From JACCTU01 sp963788055 (GTDB lineage: Bacteria; Actinomycetota; Thermoleophilia; Gaiellales; Gaiellaceae): DNA of 64,000 bases. The stretch spans positions 816,523-880,522 of the forward strand of contig CAWBFA010000005.1 in the NCBI GenBank assembly GCA_963788055.1. Reading direction: 5' to 3'. A program made the position numbers and the translations under genes. The notes beneath the pieces were generated by a model. That model did not search any database. It saw only the letters and a list, made by a program, of their open reading frames with translations, and was not told the origin of the DNA. Each line of letters begins with the position of its first letter. Within the stretch, counting starts at the first letter, position 1. This document shows, in pieces, positions 1 through 8,766 of the stretch.

Positions 1-144
1 CTCGCACCGCTCGCCACGTGAGACCCATCTTGTCCAGCGCACGCAGGCGTTCGTGTCGAAGCCGTGGCAGCAAGTTAGGACCAACCCCGCGCTGTTCCTC
101 TCGACAACGGCGCTACTGGAGCGGCTTAGACCGATGTCGGCCCG
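1..144. other. No gene recognised
   Basis: Sequence between the window edge and the soxR stop codon. No frame here resembles a protein I know and no RNA gene is evident. It may be the 3' flank of a gene lying outside the window. Confidence 0.4.
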
Positions 145-585
145 TCAGCTCGGCGGCCGGTCGCCGATCCAGTAGCGCGGGCCGGGGCCGAAGCGGCGGG
201 CGCGGTCCTTGGGGTTGGCGAGCTTGCAGCGGTCGAGCGAGAGGCAACCGCAGCCGATGCACTCGGTAAGCCCGAGTTTGAGGCGCTCGAGCTCGGCGAT
301 GCGCTCGTCGATCCTCGACGTCCACGTGGCTGAGAGACGCGACCAGTCGCGACGGGTGGGCGCCTGGTGGGGAGGAAGCTTGGCGAGCTCGGCACCGATC
401 TCCTCGAGGGTCAGCCCGATGCGCTGGGCGAAGACGATGAAGGCGATCCTGCGGAGCACGGGCCGCGGGTAGCGGCGGTGGCCCAACCCGGGCCGCTCGG
501 AGCTGATCAGGCCTCGCTGCTCGTAGAAGCGAAGCGCTGAGGACGCCACGCCGCTGCGGCGTGCGACTTCGCCGATCGTGAGCAC
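145..585 (-). CDS. soxR: SoxR-type MerR-family redox-sensing regulator
   Basis: Cytoplasmic transcription activator of 146 aa, the usual SoxR length. The N-terminus is a MerR winged helix (LTIGEVARRSGV, then the ALRFYEQRGLI recognition region), followed by a long dimerisation helix. The cluster motif CIGCGCLSLDRC places cysteines at residues 109, 112, 114 and 120, the C-x2-C-x-C-x5-C spacing that binds the redox-active [2Fe-2S] centre in SoxR. In actinobacteria SoxR usually answers redox-cycling compounds. The start is GTG at 585. The gene diverges from the DUF5519-VOC-VOC operon, whose promoter has MerR-type geometry, so that operon is the likely target (inference). Confidence 0.9.
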   Translation of the reverse strand: MLTIGEVARRSGVASSALRFYEQRGLISSERPGLGHRRYPRPVLRRIAFIVFAQRIGLTLEEIGAELAKLPPHQAPTRRDWSRLSATWTSRIDERIAELERLKLGLTECIGCGCLSLDRCKLANPKDRARRFGPGPRYWIGDRPPS

Positions 586-619
586 GTTGGACAGAGCCGG
601 AGATGGGGTGCGTTGAGAT

Positions 620-650
620 TTGACTTCAAGCTCACTTTAACTTGTAACCT
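620..650 (+). promoter_or_regulatory. MerR/SoxR-type promoter with 19-bp spacer
   Basis: TTGACT (620-625) and TAACCT (645-650) are separated by exactly 19 bp. That over-long spacer is the hallmark of promoters activated by MerR-family proteins through DNA untwisting. The spacer holds an imperfect dyad CAAG...CTTG. It lies between soxR and the divergent operon, 38 bp before the ATG at 688. It is not the perfect enterobacterial SoxR box, so SoxR binding is inferred. Confidence 0.65.
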
Positions 651-687
651 GGCCCGAGTCACGTCTGAGACCTGCGAGGAGGCAGTC

Positions 688-1032
688 ATGACCAAGGGAC
701 AGACGGCGAGCGAGCAGATCGTCGAGGAGGTCACCTCCTGGCCGGGCGTCGAGGCCGGCCCGGGCCGGCGGGGCGAATTCGCGTTCAAGGTGGGCAGACG
801 GGAGATCGGACACCTACACGGCGACCGCGCTGCCCACTTTGCTTTCCCGAAGCCGATCTGGGCCGACCTCAAAGATGAAGGGCGGATCGTGCCCCACCCG
901 GTCTTCCCGGACTCCCAGGGGCCGGCCGCGCGCAGCATCGAGAACGAGGCCGACGTGCGCGACGTGATCGCGCTGTTGCGGATCAACTACGAGCGCGTCG
1001 TCGCACGCCACGGTTTGGCGACCAGCACCTGA
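688..1032 (+). CDS. DUF5519 (luciferase-domain) protein
   Basis: Small cytoplasmic protein of 114 aa. The central GRREIGHLHGDRAAHFAFPK stretch and the C-terminal segment ending in LLRINYERV match the DUF5519 family, sometimes labelled luciferase domain-containing. The biochemical role of the family is not established. I chose the ATG at 688 because GAGGAGG sits just upstream; the open frame runs further 5' but without a ribosome site. First gene of an apparent operon with two VOC proteins (7-bp gap to the next), preceded by the 19-bp-spacer promoter and divergent from soxR. Confidence 0.75.
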   Translation: MTKGQTASEQIVEEVTSWPGVEAGPGRRGEFAFKVGRREIGHLHGDRAAHFAFPKPIWADLKDEGRIVPHPVFPDSQGPAARSIENEADVRDVIALLRINYERVVARHGLATST

Positions 1033-1039
1033 TCCTGCC

Positions 1040-1468
1040 GTGACGCGCCTCGTCGGGATCAACCACGTGGCACTCGAGGTGGGCGACGTCGATGAAGCGC
1101 TTGCCTTCTACGGCCAGTTCTTCGAGTTCACTCTGCGTGGCCGCGCGCACGGCGCTGCCTTCATCGACATCGGCGACCAGTTCATCGCGCTCATGCAGGG
1201 CCGCGCCGGGTCCCCGGATGGGGCCCGCCATTTCGGGCTCGTGGTCGACGACAAGGCAGCGACACGGCGTGCTCTCGAGTCGGCGGGTGTAGAGATTCGC
1301 CCCGGCCGCGGGCTCGACTTCCTCGACCCGTGGGGCAACTACGTCCAGGTCGTTCAGTACGACGAGGTGCAGTTCACGAAAGCCGATCGGGTGTTGCAAG
1401 GCATGGGACTCGCCCTCGGCAAGAGCGAGCAGGCCCTTGCCGAGCTGCGATCCAAGGGCCTCGCGTAG
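1040..1468 (+). CDS. VOC-superfamily (glyoxalase/dioxygenase fold) protein
   Basis: 142-aa protein with the beta-alpha-beta-beta-beta layout of the vicinal-oxygen-chelate fold: it opens with INHVALEVGDVDEALAFYG and closes the metal-site half with FLDPWGNYVQVVQY. A His near the start and the late DPWGN motif are typical positions for VOC metal ligands. Members include glyoxalase I, dioxygenases and antibiotic-binding resistance proteins, so substrate cannot be assigned. GTG start at 1040, 7 bp after the DUF5519 gene. Its stop overlaps the start of a second VOC gene, so the two are translationally coupled and probably SoxR-controlled (inference). Confidence 0.85.
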   Translation: MTRLVGINHVALEVGDVDEALAFYGQFFEFTLRGRAHGAAFIDIGDQFIALMQGRAGSPDGARHFGLVVDDKAATRRALESAGVEIRPGRGLDFLDPWGNYVQVVQYDEVQFTKADRVLQGMGLALGKSEQALAELRSKGLA

Positions 1469-1902
1469 TGGTGCCTACGATCACGCCGCACATCGTTGTC
1501 CGAGGCGCGGCCGACGCTGCGGAATGGTATGTGCGTGCACTCGGCGCGGAAGAGCGCAGCCGGGTACCGCTCCCGGACGGGAAGCTCCTGAGCGTCGAGC
1601 TGCGCTTCGGCGATTCCACTGTGAGGCTCGCCGACGAGTTCCTCGAGCTGGACGTCCTCTCGCCCCAGGCGATCGGCGGGACGGCGGTCGTCCTCCACCT
1701 CTCGACAGACGACGCCGACACGCTCTGGCAGCGCGCGCTCGATGCCGGCGCCGAGGTGATCCACCCGCTCGAGGACCAGTTCTGGGGCAACCGGCAAGGG
1801 CAGATCGCTGATCCGTTCGGCCACCGCTGGAACCTCGCCCAGCCTTTGCGCGACGTTCCGCCTGACGAGCTTGCCCGCGCCGCTGCAGCCGCGTTCAGCT
1901 GA
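1468..1902 (+). CDS. VOC-family protein, PhnB/YdhO-like
   Basis: 144-aa protein starting PTITPHIVVRGAADAAEWYV, with the single-domain pattern of PhnB-like VOC proteins and the terminal QIADPFGHRWNLAQP signature. GTG at 1468 overlaps the TAG of the previous gene; GTG at 1471 is an equally possible start. The same frame is open upstream of 1468, but that part overlaps the first VOC gene and does not resemble the family. Last gene of the soxR-linked operon. Substrate unknown; the family includes metal-dependent isomerases and lyases as well as binding proteins. Confidence 0.8.
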   Translation: MVPTITPHIVVRGAADAAEWYVRALGAEERSRVPLPDGKLLSVELRFGDSTVRLADEFLELDVLSPQAIGGTAVVLHLSTDDADTLWQRALDAGAEVIHPLEDQFWGNRQGQIADPFGHRWNLAQPLRDVPPDELARAAAAAFS

Positions 1903-1988
1903 TCAAGCTGAGAACGCGGTCGCGGAGGTAGCCGCGCACGGATCTGTGAAAGGGTTCGGAGGACAAGCTCGAAAAGGAGGTCGCGCGC

Positions 1989-2705
1989 ATGTCCGCCGTT
2001 TCCGCGCATCCCGTTCGCGTCGAGGGCAGACTCGACCCCGAGCTCAGCCGCTGGCTCTGGCTCGTCAAGTGGCTGCTCGCGATCCCGCACTTCATCGTGC
2101 TCTTCTTCCTCTTGATCGCCTTCGTTCTGCTGACGATCGTCGCCTTCTTCGCGATCCTTTTCACCGGGCGATACCCGCGCTCGATCTTCGACTTCAACCT
2201 CGGTGTGCTGCGTTGGGCGTGGCGGGTCGACTTCTACTCATACGGCGCGCTCGGGACCGATCGTTATCCGCCCTTCACGCTCGCGCCCGCGACCGACTAC
2301 CCGGCGAGCATCGAGGTGCAGTACCCGGAGCAGCTGTCGCGGGGGCTCGTCCTCGTGAAGTGGTGGCTGCTCGCCATCCCGCACTACCTCCTCCTCGGCG
2401 TCTTCCTCGGCGGGGGCTGGTTTGCGTGGAACAGCGGCTGGGACCGCGACGGTGAACACTGGCGCGGAGGCAGCTCGCCCGGACTGATCGCGCTCCTGGT
2501 CCTCTTCGCCGCGATCGCGCTGCTCTTTACGACGCGCTACCCGCGCGGGATCTTCGACTTCGTCATGGGCCTGAATCGGTGGGTGTTCCGCGTTGGCGCG
2601 TACGCCGCCCTGATGACTGACGTCTATCCCCCCTTCCGGCTCGACCAGGGAGGGGAAGAGCCAGGAGCCTCCGCGCCCGAAGACAGACCCGCGGCGTCGG
2701 CATAG
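1989..2705 (+). CDS. DUF4389 membrane protein
   Basis: 238-aa integral membrane protein with two tandem DUF4389 repeats. Each has a W-LVKWLLAIPH helix, a second hydrophobic helix, then FTGRYPR-IFDFN-G-LRW and a YPPF motif (first repeat about residues 15-100, second about 115-225). The C-terminus is an acidic cytoplasmic tail. AAAAGGAGG lies 9 bp before the ATG. The family is common in actinobacteria, often near lipid or envelope genes, but no activity is known. It stands alone between the VOC operon and a methyltransferase. Confidence 0.85.
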   Translation: MSAVSAHPVRVEGRLDPELSRWLWLVKWLLAIPHFIVLFFLLIAFVLLTIVAFFAILFTGRYPRSIFDFNLGVLRWAWRVDFYSYGALGTDRYPPFTLAPATDYPASIEVQYPEQLSRGLVLVKWWLLAIPHYLLLGVFLGGGWFAWNSGWDRDGEHWRGGSSPGLIALLVLFAAIALLFTTRYPRGIFDFVMGLNRWVFRVGAYAALMTDVYPPFRLDQGGEEPGASAPEDRPAASA

Positions 2706-2791
2706 CGCGCACGACGCAGAGCCCCTGACTCGGCTCGAATGGATGCTTTGCTTGGCGCTCGGGAATAGCAGCCCGGAATAGCAGCCCGGCC

Positions 2792-3580
2792 ATGACTGAT
2801 TACGTTCACGGTTACGGAACGCCGGAGCAGGAGCGGCTCGTGGAGCAGGCTGAGCACTGGCGGCACCGGCTGATTCGCGACGGCACCACGCTCGAGCCGG
2901 GAACGCGTTTGCTCGAGGTCGGCTGTGGTGTGGGCGCGGTCCTGGCAGTGCTCGGGCAGGAGTACCCGGGTGTCAAGCTGTTCGGTGTCGACATCGAACA
3001 GAAGCAACTCGACTTCGCTCGCGGACACCTCGAGCGGGCCGGCGTCGAGGCAACCTTGCGTCAGGCGGATGCGCTCGCGCTTCCGTTCGCGGATGAGTCG
3101 TTCGACCACGTCTGGATGATGTGGCTGCTCGAGCACGTCGCCGACCCGCCTGCAGCGCTCCGCGAGGCCAGGCGTGTGCTCGTGCCCGAAGGTCGGATCA
3201 CTGCGATCGAGGTCGACTATTCGACCTGCCGTGCAGAGCCGTCAACGCCCGACCTCGAGGCGCTCATTCGCGCGATGGTGCAGGGGATGGCGGCCTCAGG
3301 CTGGAGCGACGCCGGCACCCTGCTCCCGGGCTGGCTCCGCGAAGCCGGATTTCGCGCGGTCGAGGAGGGCGAGCGGCCCTTCTGGTGGAGAGACGACGAC
3401 CTGTCCGGCCAAGCGCGTTATGCCGCTGACGTGATGGAGAGCGCGCTGCCTGCGCTCGCACGACTACCGGGCGCCGATCAGGAAGAGCTGCGAGCGGGAC
3501 TGCAGGACCTACGCAATCTCCCAACGCGGCCCGACGCAGGCCTCGGCTGGGTCGTCCACAAGTCCACTGCCGTGCGGTAG
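2792..3580 (+). CDS. Class I SAM-dependent methyltransferase
   Basis: 262-aa Rossmann-fold methyltransferase. Motif I is LLEVGCGVGAVL (about residues 41-52), the acidic end of strand 2 is FGVDIE, the motif II region is ADALALPFADESFDHV, and the following motif is LREARRVLVPEGRI. These place it with the UbiE/Methyltransf_11 group. The substrate cannot be read from the sequence. The ATG follows a perfect tandem 13-bp duplication (GGAATAGCAGCCC, 2762-2787) with only a weak ribosome site. Downstream is the degraded PAP2 gene. Confidence 0.85.
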   Translation: MTDYVHGYGTPEQERLVEQAEHWRHRLIRDGTTLEPGTRLLEVGCGVGAVLAVLGQEYPGVKLFGVDIEQKQLDFARGHLERAGVEATLRQADALALPFADESFDHVWMMWLLEHVADPPAALREARRVLVPEGRITAIEVDYSTCRAEPSTPDLEALIRAMVQGMAASGWSDAGTLLPGWLREAGFRAVEEGERPFWWRDDDLSGQARYAADVMESALPALARLPGADQEELRAGLQDLRNLPTRPDAGLGWVVHKSTAVR

Positions 3581-3734
3581 ATCCCGGGGAACGATGCAGG
3601 GCCGTCCGCTTAGGTGTCGACCCTGCAGCATTCGATCCGGAACACCTGACCTCAGCAGACGTCCGTCACCGCGTTGCTCGCCTCCGAGGTGTTGCCCGGC
3701 GGATCCTGCCGCTCGAGCGGTCGCTGCATCTCGA

Positions 3735-4013
3735 TCGGAGCAGGAGCTCCAGGCATCGATCCTCGGACACCCGATGCTCCTAAAGGTTGCGAACGACGTC
3801 TACATCTGGGGCTTCTGGCCGGTGCTGGCTGCCGCCGGCGTCTACTTGTACGTCGATCCCGACCTCGTCGACACGATTCAGGCCTACGCGCTCTTACAGT
3901 CATCGTTACGGCCAACCACTACGGGATCGACGTGGTGGTCGCGGGTGCGGTCGCGCTGACGGCACTCGCCCTCGCTCGGGTCTTGCCGCCCGGCACGCGG
4001 GCGAGCGGCGTCG
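3735..4013 (+). pseudogene. Degraded PAP2-superfamily phosphatase gene
   Basis: Two pieces of one protein family lie in different frames. The first (about 3735-3900) reads HPMLLKVANDVYIWGFWPVL and a helix, resembling the N-terminal part of PAP2/inositol-phosphorylceramide-synthase-like enzymes. The second (about 3896-4000) reads ALTVIVTANHYGIDVVVAG, the last catalytic motif with its conserved His, followed by a final helix. The middle of the enzyme, including the KxxxxxxRP and PSGH motifs, is absent. An internal deletion plus frame change has therefore removed the catalytic centre. It fills the gap before the kinase gene. Confidence 0.6.
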
Positions 4014-4229
4014 GAGGGCGGAGTCGGTCACTCGATGACGGGGCCTTGCGATGGCGGGTGGCTCGCGGCCGGCGAGGAGCCAGCGTTGAGCCCGCGAAAG
4101 CGGCGACCTTGTCCGGTTGCAGGCCATGGCGGTTATGCGTCTGAAACCACACTGAAACGTCGGCTGGTTACACAACCTTCGCGAAAAGTCCTACCTTTCG
4201 GGTCAGGCCTCAAGAGTGAGGATGCGCAC

Positions 4230-7200
4230 ATGCAAGTGAGTGACGACTCGCGGGTCGGCACCGAGCTCGCCGGCTATCGGATCGAGTCGCTGCTGGGCTG
4301 GGGAGGCATGAGCGTGGTCTACCTGGCTGAGGATTTGAGGCTCAAGCGGAAGGTTGCGCTGAAGCTGCTGGCTGCCGGCCTCGCCGAGGACGAATCGTTC
4401 CGTGACCGCTTCCTACGCGAGTCGGAGCTGGCCGCGTCGATCGACCATCCGAACATCGTCCCGATCTACGAGGCCGGGACGACCGAGGACCTGCTCTTCA
4501 TCGCCATGCGCTACGTCGAGGGGAGCGACCTGAAGGAGGGTTTGCAGCGCGACCGCCTCGACCCGGCGGAGGCGATCGGCATCCTCACGCAGCTCGCGAG
4601 CGCCCTGGACGCGGCCCACGCGCGCGGTCTCGTGCATCGCGACGTGAAGCCTTCCAACGTGCTGCTCGACACGGGCGCCCGCCCGGATGGCTCCGACCAC
4701 GTCTACCTTGCGGACTTCGGCTTGACGAGGCGGGTCTCAGAGGAGACCGGAATCGGCGACGACGGCGCTCTCATGGGCACGATCGACTACGTCGCGCCCG
4801 AGCAGATCGCCGGAGACCAGATCGACGGACGGGCGGACATCTACTCGCTCGGCTGCCTGCTGTACGAGTGCCTCGTCGGGGAGCCTCCGTTTCGGCGTGA
4901 CTCGGATCTCGCCGTCGTGTTCGCGCACCTCGAGGCGGAACCGCCGGCTCCGAGCGAACAACGGCCGGAGTTGCCGGCCGCGCTCGATGCCGTGATCGCC
5001 AGGGCGCTCGCCAAGGAGCCAGCGCAGCGCTATCCCAGCTGCCGGGAGTTCGCCCGGGCGGCGCTCGCGGTCGCGGTCGACGAGGCGAGCCGCGTGCTCG
5101 TCGACGTCGCCTCGCGTGCCGCCGCCGGGAGAAGCGACCTGAGCGAAGTCGAGGCCGAGCTTGCAGGCAAGGTGATCGACCTCCAGCTCGTGCGCGAGCA
5201 GGCGCGGGCACTCACGGCCTCGGTCATTCCGGCCCGCGTGGTGATCGAGGGAGTCTGCCCGTTCAAAGGCCTGGGGAGCTTCGAGCCGATCGACGCCGAC
5301 TACTTCTTCGGCCGCGAGCGGCTCGTCGCGGAGCTCGTCGCGCGCCTCGTCGGCGCCGGCTTCCTCGGCATCGTCGGCCCGTCGGGCAGCGGCAAGTCGT
5401 CGGTCCTGCGCGCGGGTCTCATCCCGGCCCTCGCCGATGGGGTGCTGCCGGGCAGCGGTGGCTGGCGGCGGTGGCTGCTGCGTCCCGGCGAGAGCCCGCT
5501 GGACGCGCTTCGCTCCGTGCTCATGTCGGGCGCGAAGGATCCTCTGGCGGAGGCCCTCGACGCGCTGCCCTCCGGCGCACGCCTCCTTCTTGCCGTCGAC
5601 CAGCTCGAGGAGCTGTTCACTGCCTGCCGTTCCGAATCCGAGCGCGCAGCATTCGCCGACACGCTCTCCCGCGCGGCTGCCGATCCGGAGGGTCGGGCGG
5701 TCGTCGTGGTCGCGCTGCGCGCCGACTTCTACGGCCGCTTCGCTGCGTACCCGGGCCTAGCGGAGCTGCTGGGGTCGAACCACGTGCTCGTCGGGCCAAT
5801 GCAGGCCTCGGAGCTGCGGCGCGCCGTCGAGCTGCCCGCCGGCCGGGTGGGGCTACGGGTGGAGCCGGAGTTGACCGACGCGTTGGTCGACGACGTGGAG
5901 GGCGAGCCGGGCGCGCTGCCGCTGCTGTCCACCGCTCTCCTCGAGCTCTGGCAGAAGCGGCAAGGTGGCGCGCTCACGCTGGCTGCCTACCGCGAGTCCG
6001 GCGGCGTCCACGGCGCCGTCGCACGGCTGGCCGAGGGCACCTACGCTCGCATCCCCGAGACGCGCAGGCAGCTCGTGCGCGCCGTCATGCTCCGCCTGGT
6101 CGGCGAGGGCGAAGGCAACGCGCCCGTGGGCCGCCGCGCGCCACTCGCCGAACTCGACCTGGAGCGCAACGCTGACGTCGCGGACGTGCTCGAGACGCTG
6201 GCAGACAGCCGCCTCGTCACGGTCGGCGAGGGCTCCGTCGAAGTCGCTCACGAGGCGCTGCTGCGCGAGTGGCCGCGCTTACGTGAGTGGATCGAATCGG
6301 ACGCCGAAGGACGCAGGCTTCGCCGTAACATCACCCGGGCGGCGACCGACTGGGACGCGGCAGGGCGCGATCAAGGCGAGCTCTACCGCGGTGCGCGGCT
6401 CGCCGCCGCCCTCGACTGGAGCACCGACCACGCCTTCGAGCTCAACGAGGTCGAGCGCGCGTTCGTAAGCGACAGCCGGGATACCTCAGAGCAAGAGACG
6501 AAGAGGGCCCGGCGGACGAACCGCCGGCTTCGCGGGCTGCTCGCCGGGGTCGCAGTCCTACTCGCGGCAGCCGTCGCGGGTGGGGTGTTCGCGGCCGTCC
6601 AGCGCGGCGAAGCGCGCGACGCGGAGACGGCCCAGCTCGCCCAGCGCCTCGGCGCGCAGGCGCTCGTCGAGGAGGAACTCGATCTCTCGCTCCTGCTCGC
6701 ACGCCAGGCGATCGCGATTGACGACACGCCCCAAACCCGCGGCTACCTCCTCGCCAAGCTCTTGGGCGCTCGCGCGGTCGGGATCATGCATGCCCGTAGC
6801 CAGACCGGCCTCCTCCGGGGGATCTCCGTGAGTCCCGACGCGAGGACGCTCGCGGTCGCCGACTCCGTCGGACTGCTGCTCTTCGACACCCGGACCTTCG
6901 AGCAGATCGGCGAGCTGGTCGAGGCGCCGAGCGGATACGTCGCCGACCTCGACGACCCGGGTTTCCCCGACGTCGAGTACAGCCCGGACGGCGAAACGCT
7001 CGCGTTGGGTGGGCCCGGATACATTCGCCTGATCGATGCGCGCACACGGGAGGTGCTGGCCCACACGTACTCCGGTTTCGCCGCACGCCTCGCGTTCACG
7101 AGGGACGGATCTCGGCTCGTCGCGCTGCGAACTCCGCCCCTGGGGGTCCTTAACGCTCGGATCACAATCCAGGACGCGGACACGCTCGAACAGATCGGCT

Positions 7201-8753
7201 CTCCAATTCTGCCGGACGATTTCACCGGCACTTACGTCGGCAACGTCTTCGAGACCCCCGACTTTGCGCTCACGCCTGACGACCGGTCGCTCGTCACCGT
7301 GTCGACCATGGGCGAGCTCGTTCGCTGGGATCTCCGGACCCGCAAGAAGACACTGCGGCTAGCCCTGAGGATCGGCAAGGGCCATCACGCGATTGCCCTA
7401 AGTCCGGACGCCCGTACGGCGGCCGTTGGCATCGACCGAGGTATCCAGCTCGTCGACATGCGCACCGGCGCTGCACGAAGAGCGACTGGAGCTGTCGCCG
7501 GCGCCCCGAGCTGGCTGCTCTTCAGCCCTGACGGCGGGACGATCGTGTCGACCGGCCTCGACGGGATGGTCGCACGCTGGGATGTCGAATCGGCGACTCT
7601 CCGCGAGACGCTACGCGGCCACTCGGGTGCTGTGCAGCAGCCCGTCTATAGCCCTGACGGGGAGACGCTCTATACAGCGAGTCTGGACGGAACGGCCATT
7701 GCGTGGGATCTCGACGGCGACCGCGGCCTCGGGCGGCCGTTCACGTTTACCCATGACCGCGCGTTTCACGAGATCTTCGACAGGCACCCCGGAGAGTTCA
7801 GCCCGGATGGACGCTTGATCGCACTGGGCCTGAAGGACCGGGGAATCGCGCTCTGGGATGCCAGCACTCTCGCCCCGGCCGGCCCGCCCCTCTCGAAGAC
7901 CGGAGGCGAGGTCAAAGCGCTCGCCTTCACTCCGGACGGGCGAACGCTGGCAGCCGCGACAATCAACGGCATGGCGACGCTCTGGGACGTCGAGTCGCGA
8001 TCGCTCCGCCGGGGGCCGTTCGCCGTTGCCGGGGAAGCCGTCATCGGCATGAGCGTCAGCGCGGATGGAACGACGCTTGCGACGGCCGCTGCCGATCGTG
8101 GCGGCGGTGTGGAGCTCTGGGACCTCGCCACCGGAGCCGGCCTTGGTGGTGTGGGCGAAGCCAGGTCGGTCGGCGATGTCGCCTTCAGCCCTACAGGACG
8201 GGACCTCGCGTTCATCCACGATGTCGGCGGATACGCCGAAATCTGGAACGTGGGCCGCCGCTCGAGGATCGCAATGCTGCCGTTCAGGCGCGACACGAGT
8301 GCGTACGTGGGGTACGCCGTTGCCTTCAGCCCTGACGGAGAATTGCTCGCCACCGGTGGCGTCGACACCGTCGTTCGTCTGTGGAACGCCCGCAGCGGGA
8401 AGCTTCTGCGCGAGCTGGAGCACGGCGCCGGCGGCGTTCAGTCGCTCGAGTTCAGCCCCGACGGCACGGTCCTTGCAATCGGCGCCGACACGCCTTTCGC
8501 GTCGCTTTGGGATGTTGTAACGGGCATCCAGATCGGCCCCAGGCTGACTGCCGGCAGCCGCGCGACGATGCTCGATGTGTCTCCCGACGGTAGCCGTCTG
8601 CTGATGACGAACGGCAATGGCCAGGGAGCCGTCTGGGACATCGATGGTGAGTCGTGGGCACGGCGCGCCTGTACGCTCGCGAACCGCACGCTGACGCGCG
8701 ACGAGTGGGAGGAGTTCCTCCCCGACCGGCCGTACGAGCCGGCTTGCCGGTAG
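4230..8753 (+). CDS. Ser/Thr protein kinase fused to STAND NTPase and WD40 propeller
   Basis: 1507-aa multidomain signalling protein. Residues about 15-280 form a PknB-type kinase: glycine loop GWGGMSVVYLAED, ATP lysine in VALKLL, catalytic HRDVKPSNVLL, metal-binding DFG and the APEQ motif. From about residue 350 a STAND NTPase follows CPFKGLGSFE, with Walker A GPSGSGKSS and Walker B LLLAVDQLEELF. A single transmembrane helix lies near residue 770. The C-terminal 650 residues are WD40 repeats with many SPDG...LWD signatures. Kinase and NTPase are probably cytoplasmic. The ATG at 4230 follows GTGAGGA; the open frame extends 65 codons upstream but overlaps the PAP2 relic. Ligand and targets are unknown. 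Confidence 0.93.
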   Translation: MQVSDDSRVGTELAGYRIESLLGWGGMSVVYLAEDLRLKRKVALKLLAAGLAEDESFRDRFLRESELAASIDHPNIVPIYEAGTTEDLLFIAMRYVEGSDLKEGLQRDRLDPAEAIGILTQLASALDAAHARGLVHRDVKPSNVLLDTGARPDGSDHVYLADFGLTRRVSEETGIGDDGALMGTIDYVAPEQIAGDQIDGRADIYSLGCLLYECLVGEPPFRRDSDLAVVFAHLEAEPPAPSEQRPELPAALDAVIARALAKEPAQRYPSCREFARAALAVAVDEASRVLVDVASRAAAGRSDLSEVEAELAGKVIDLQLVREQARALTASVIPARVVIEGVCPFKGLGSFEPIDADYFFGRERLVAELVARLVGAGFLGIVGPSGSGKSSVLRAGLIPALADGVLPGSGGWRRWLLRPGESPLDALRSVLMSGAKDPLAEALDALPSGARLLLAVDQLEELFTACRSESERAAFADTLSRAAADPEGRAVVVVALRADFYGRFAAYPGLAELLGSNHVLVGPMQASELRRAVELPAGRVGLRVEPELTDALVDDVEGEPGALPLLSTALLELWQKRQGGALTLAAYRESGGVHGAVARLAEGTYARIPETRRQLVRAVMLRLVGEGEGNAPVGRRAPLAELDLERNADVADVLETLADSRLVTVGEGSVEVAHEALLREWPRLREWIESDAEGRRLRRNITRAATDWDAAGRDQGELYRGARLAAALDWSTDHAFELNEVERAFVSDSRDTSEQETKRARRTNRRLRGLLAGVAVLLAAAVAGGVFAAVQRGEARDAETAQLAQRLGAQALVEEELDLSLLLARQAIAIDDTPQTRGYLLAKLLGARAVGIMHARSQTGLLRGISVSPDARTLAVADSVGLLLFDTRTFEQIGELVEAPSGYVADLDDPGFPDVEYSPDGETLALGGPGYIRLIDARTREVLAHTYSGFAARLAFTRDGSRLVALRTPPLGVLNARITIQDADTLEQIGSPILPDDFTGTYVGNVFETPDFALTPDDRSLVTVSTMGELVRWDLRTRKKTLRLALRIGKGHHAIALSPDARTAAVGIDRGIQLVDMRTGAARRATGAVAGAPSWLLFSPDGGTIVSTGLDGMVARWDVESATLRETLRGHSGAVQQPVYSPDGETLYTASLDGTAIAWDLDGDRGLGRPFTFTHDRAFHEIFDRHPGEFSPDGRLIALGLKDRGIALWDASTLAPAGPPLSKTGGEVKALAFTPDGRTLAAATINGMATLWDVESRSLRRGPFAVAGEAVIGMSVSADGTTLATAAADRGGGVELWDLATGAGLGGVGEARSVGDVAFSPTGRDLAFIHDVGGYAEIWNVGRRSRIAMLPFRRDTSAYVGYAVAFSPDGELLATGGVDTVVRLWNARSGKLLRELEHGAGGVQSLEFSPDGTVLAIGADTPFASLWDVVTGIQIGPRLTAGSRATMLDVSPDGSRLLMTNGNGQGAVWDIDGESWARRACTLANRTLTRDEWEEFLPDRPYEPACR

Positions 8754-8766
8754 TACGGCAGACCAA

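Noticed and set aside
2762..2787. Tandem 13-bp duplication before the methyltransferase
   Set aside because: Only two copies, no further structure; probably a simple local duplication.
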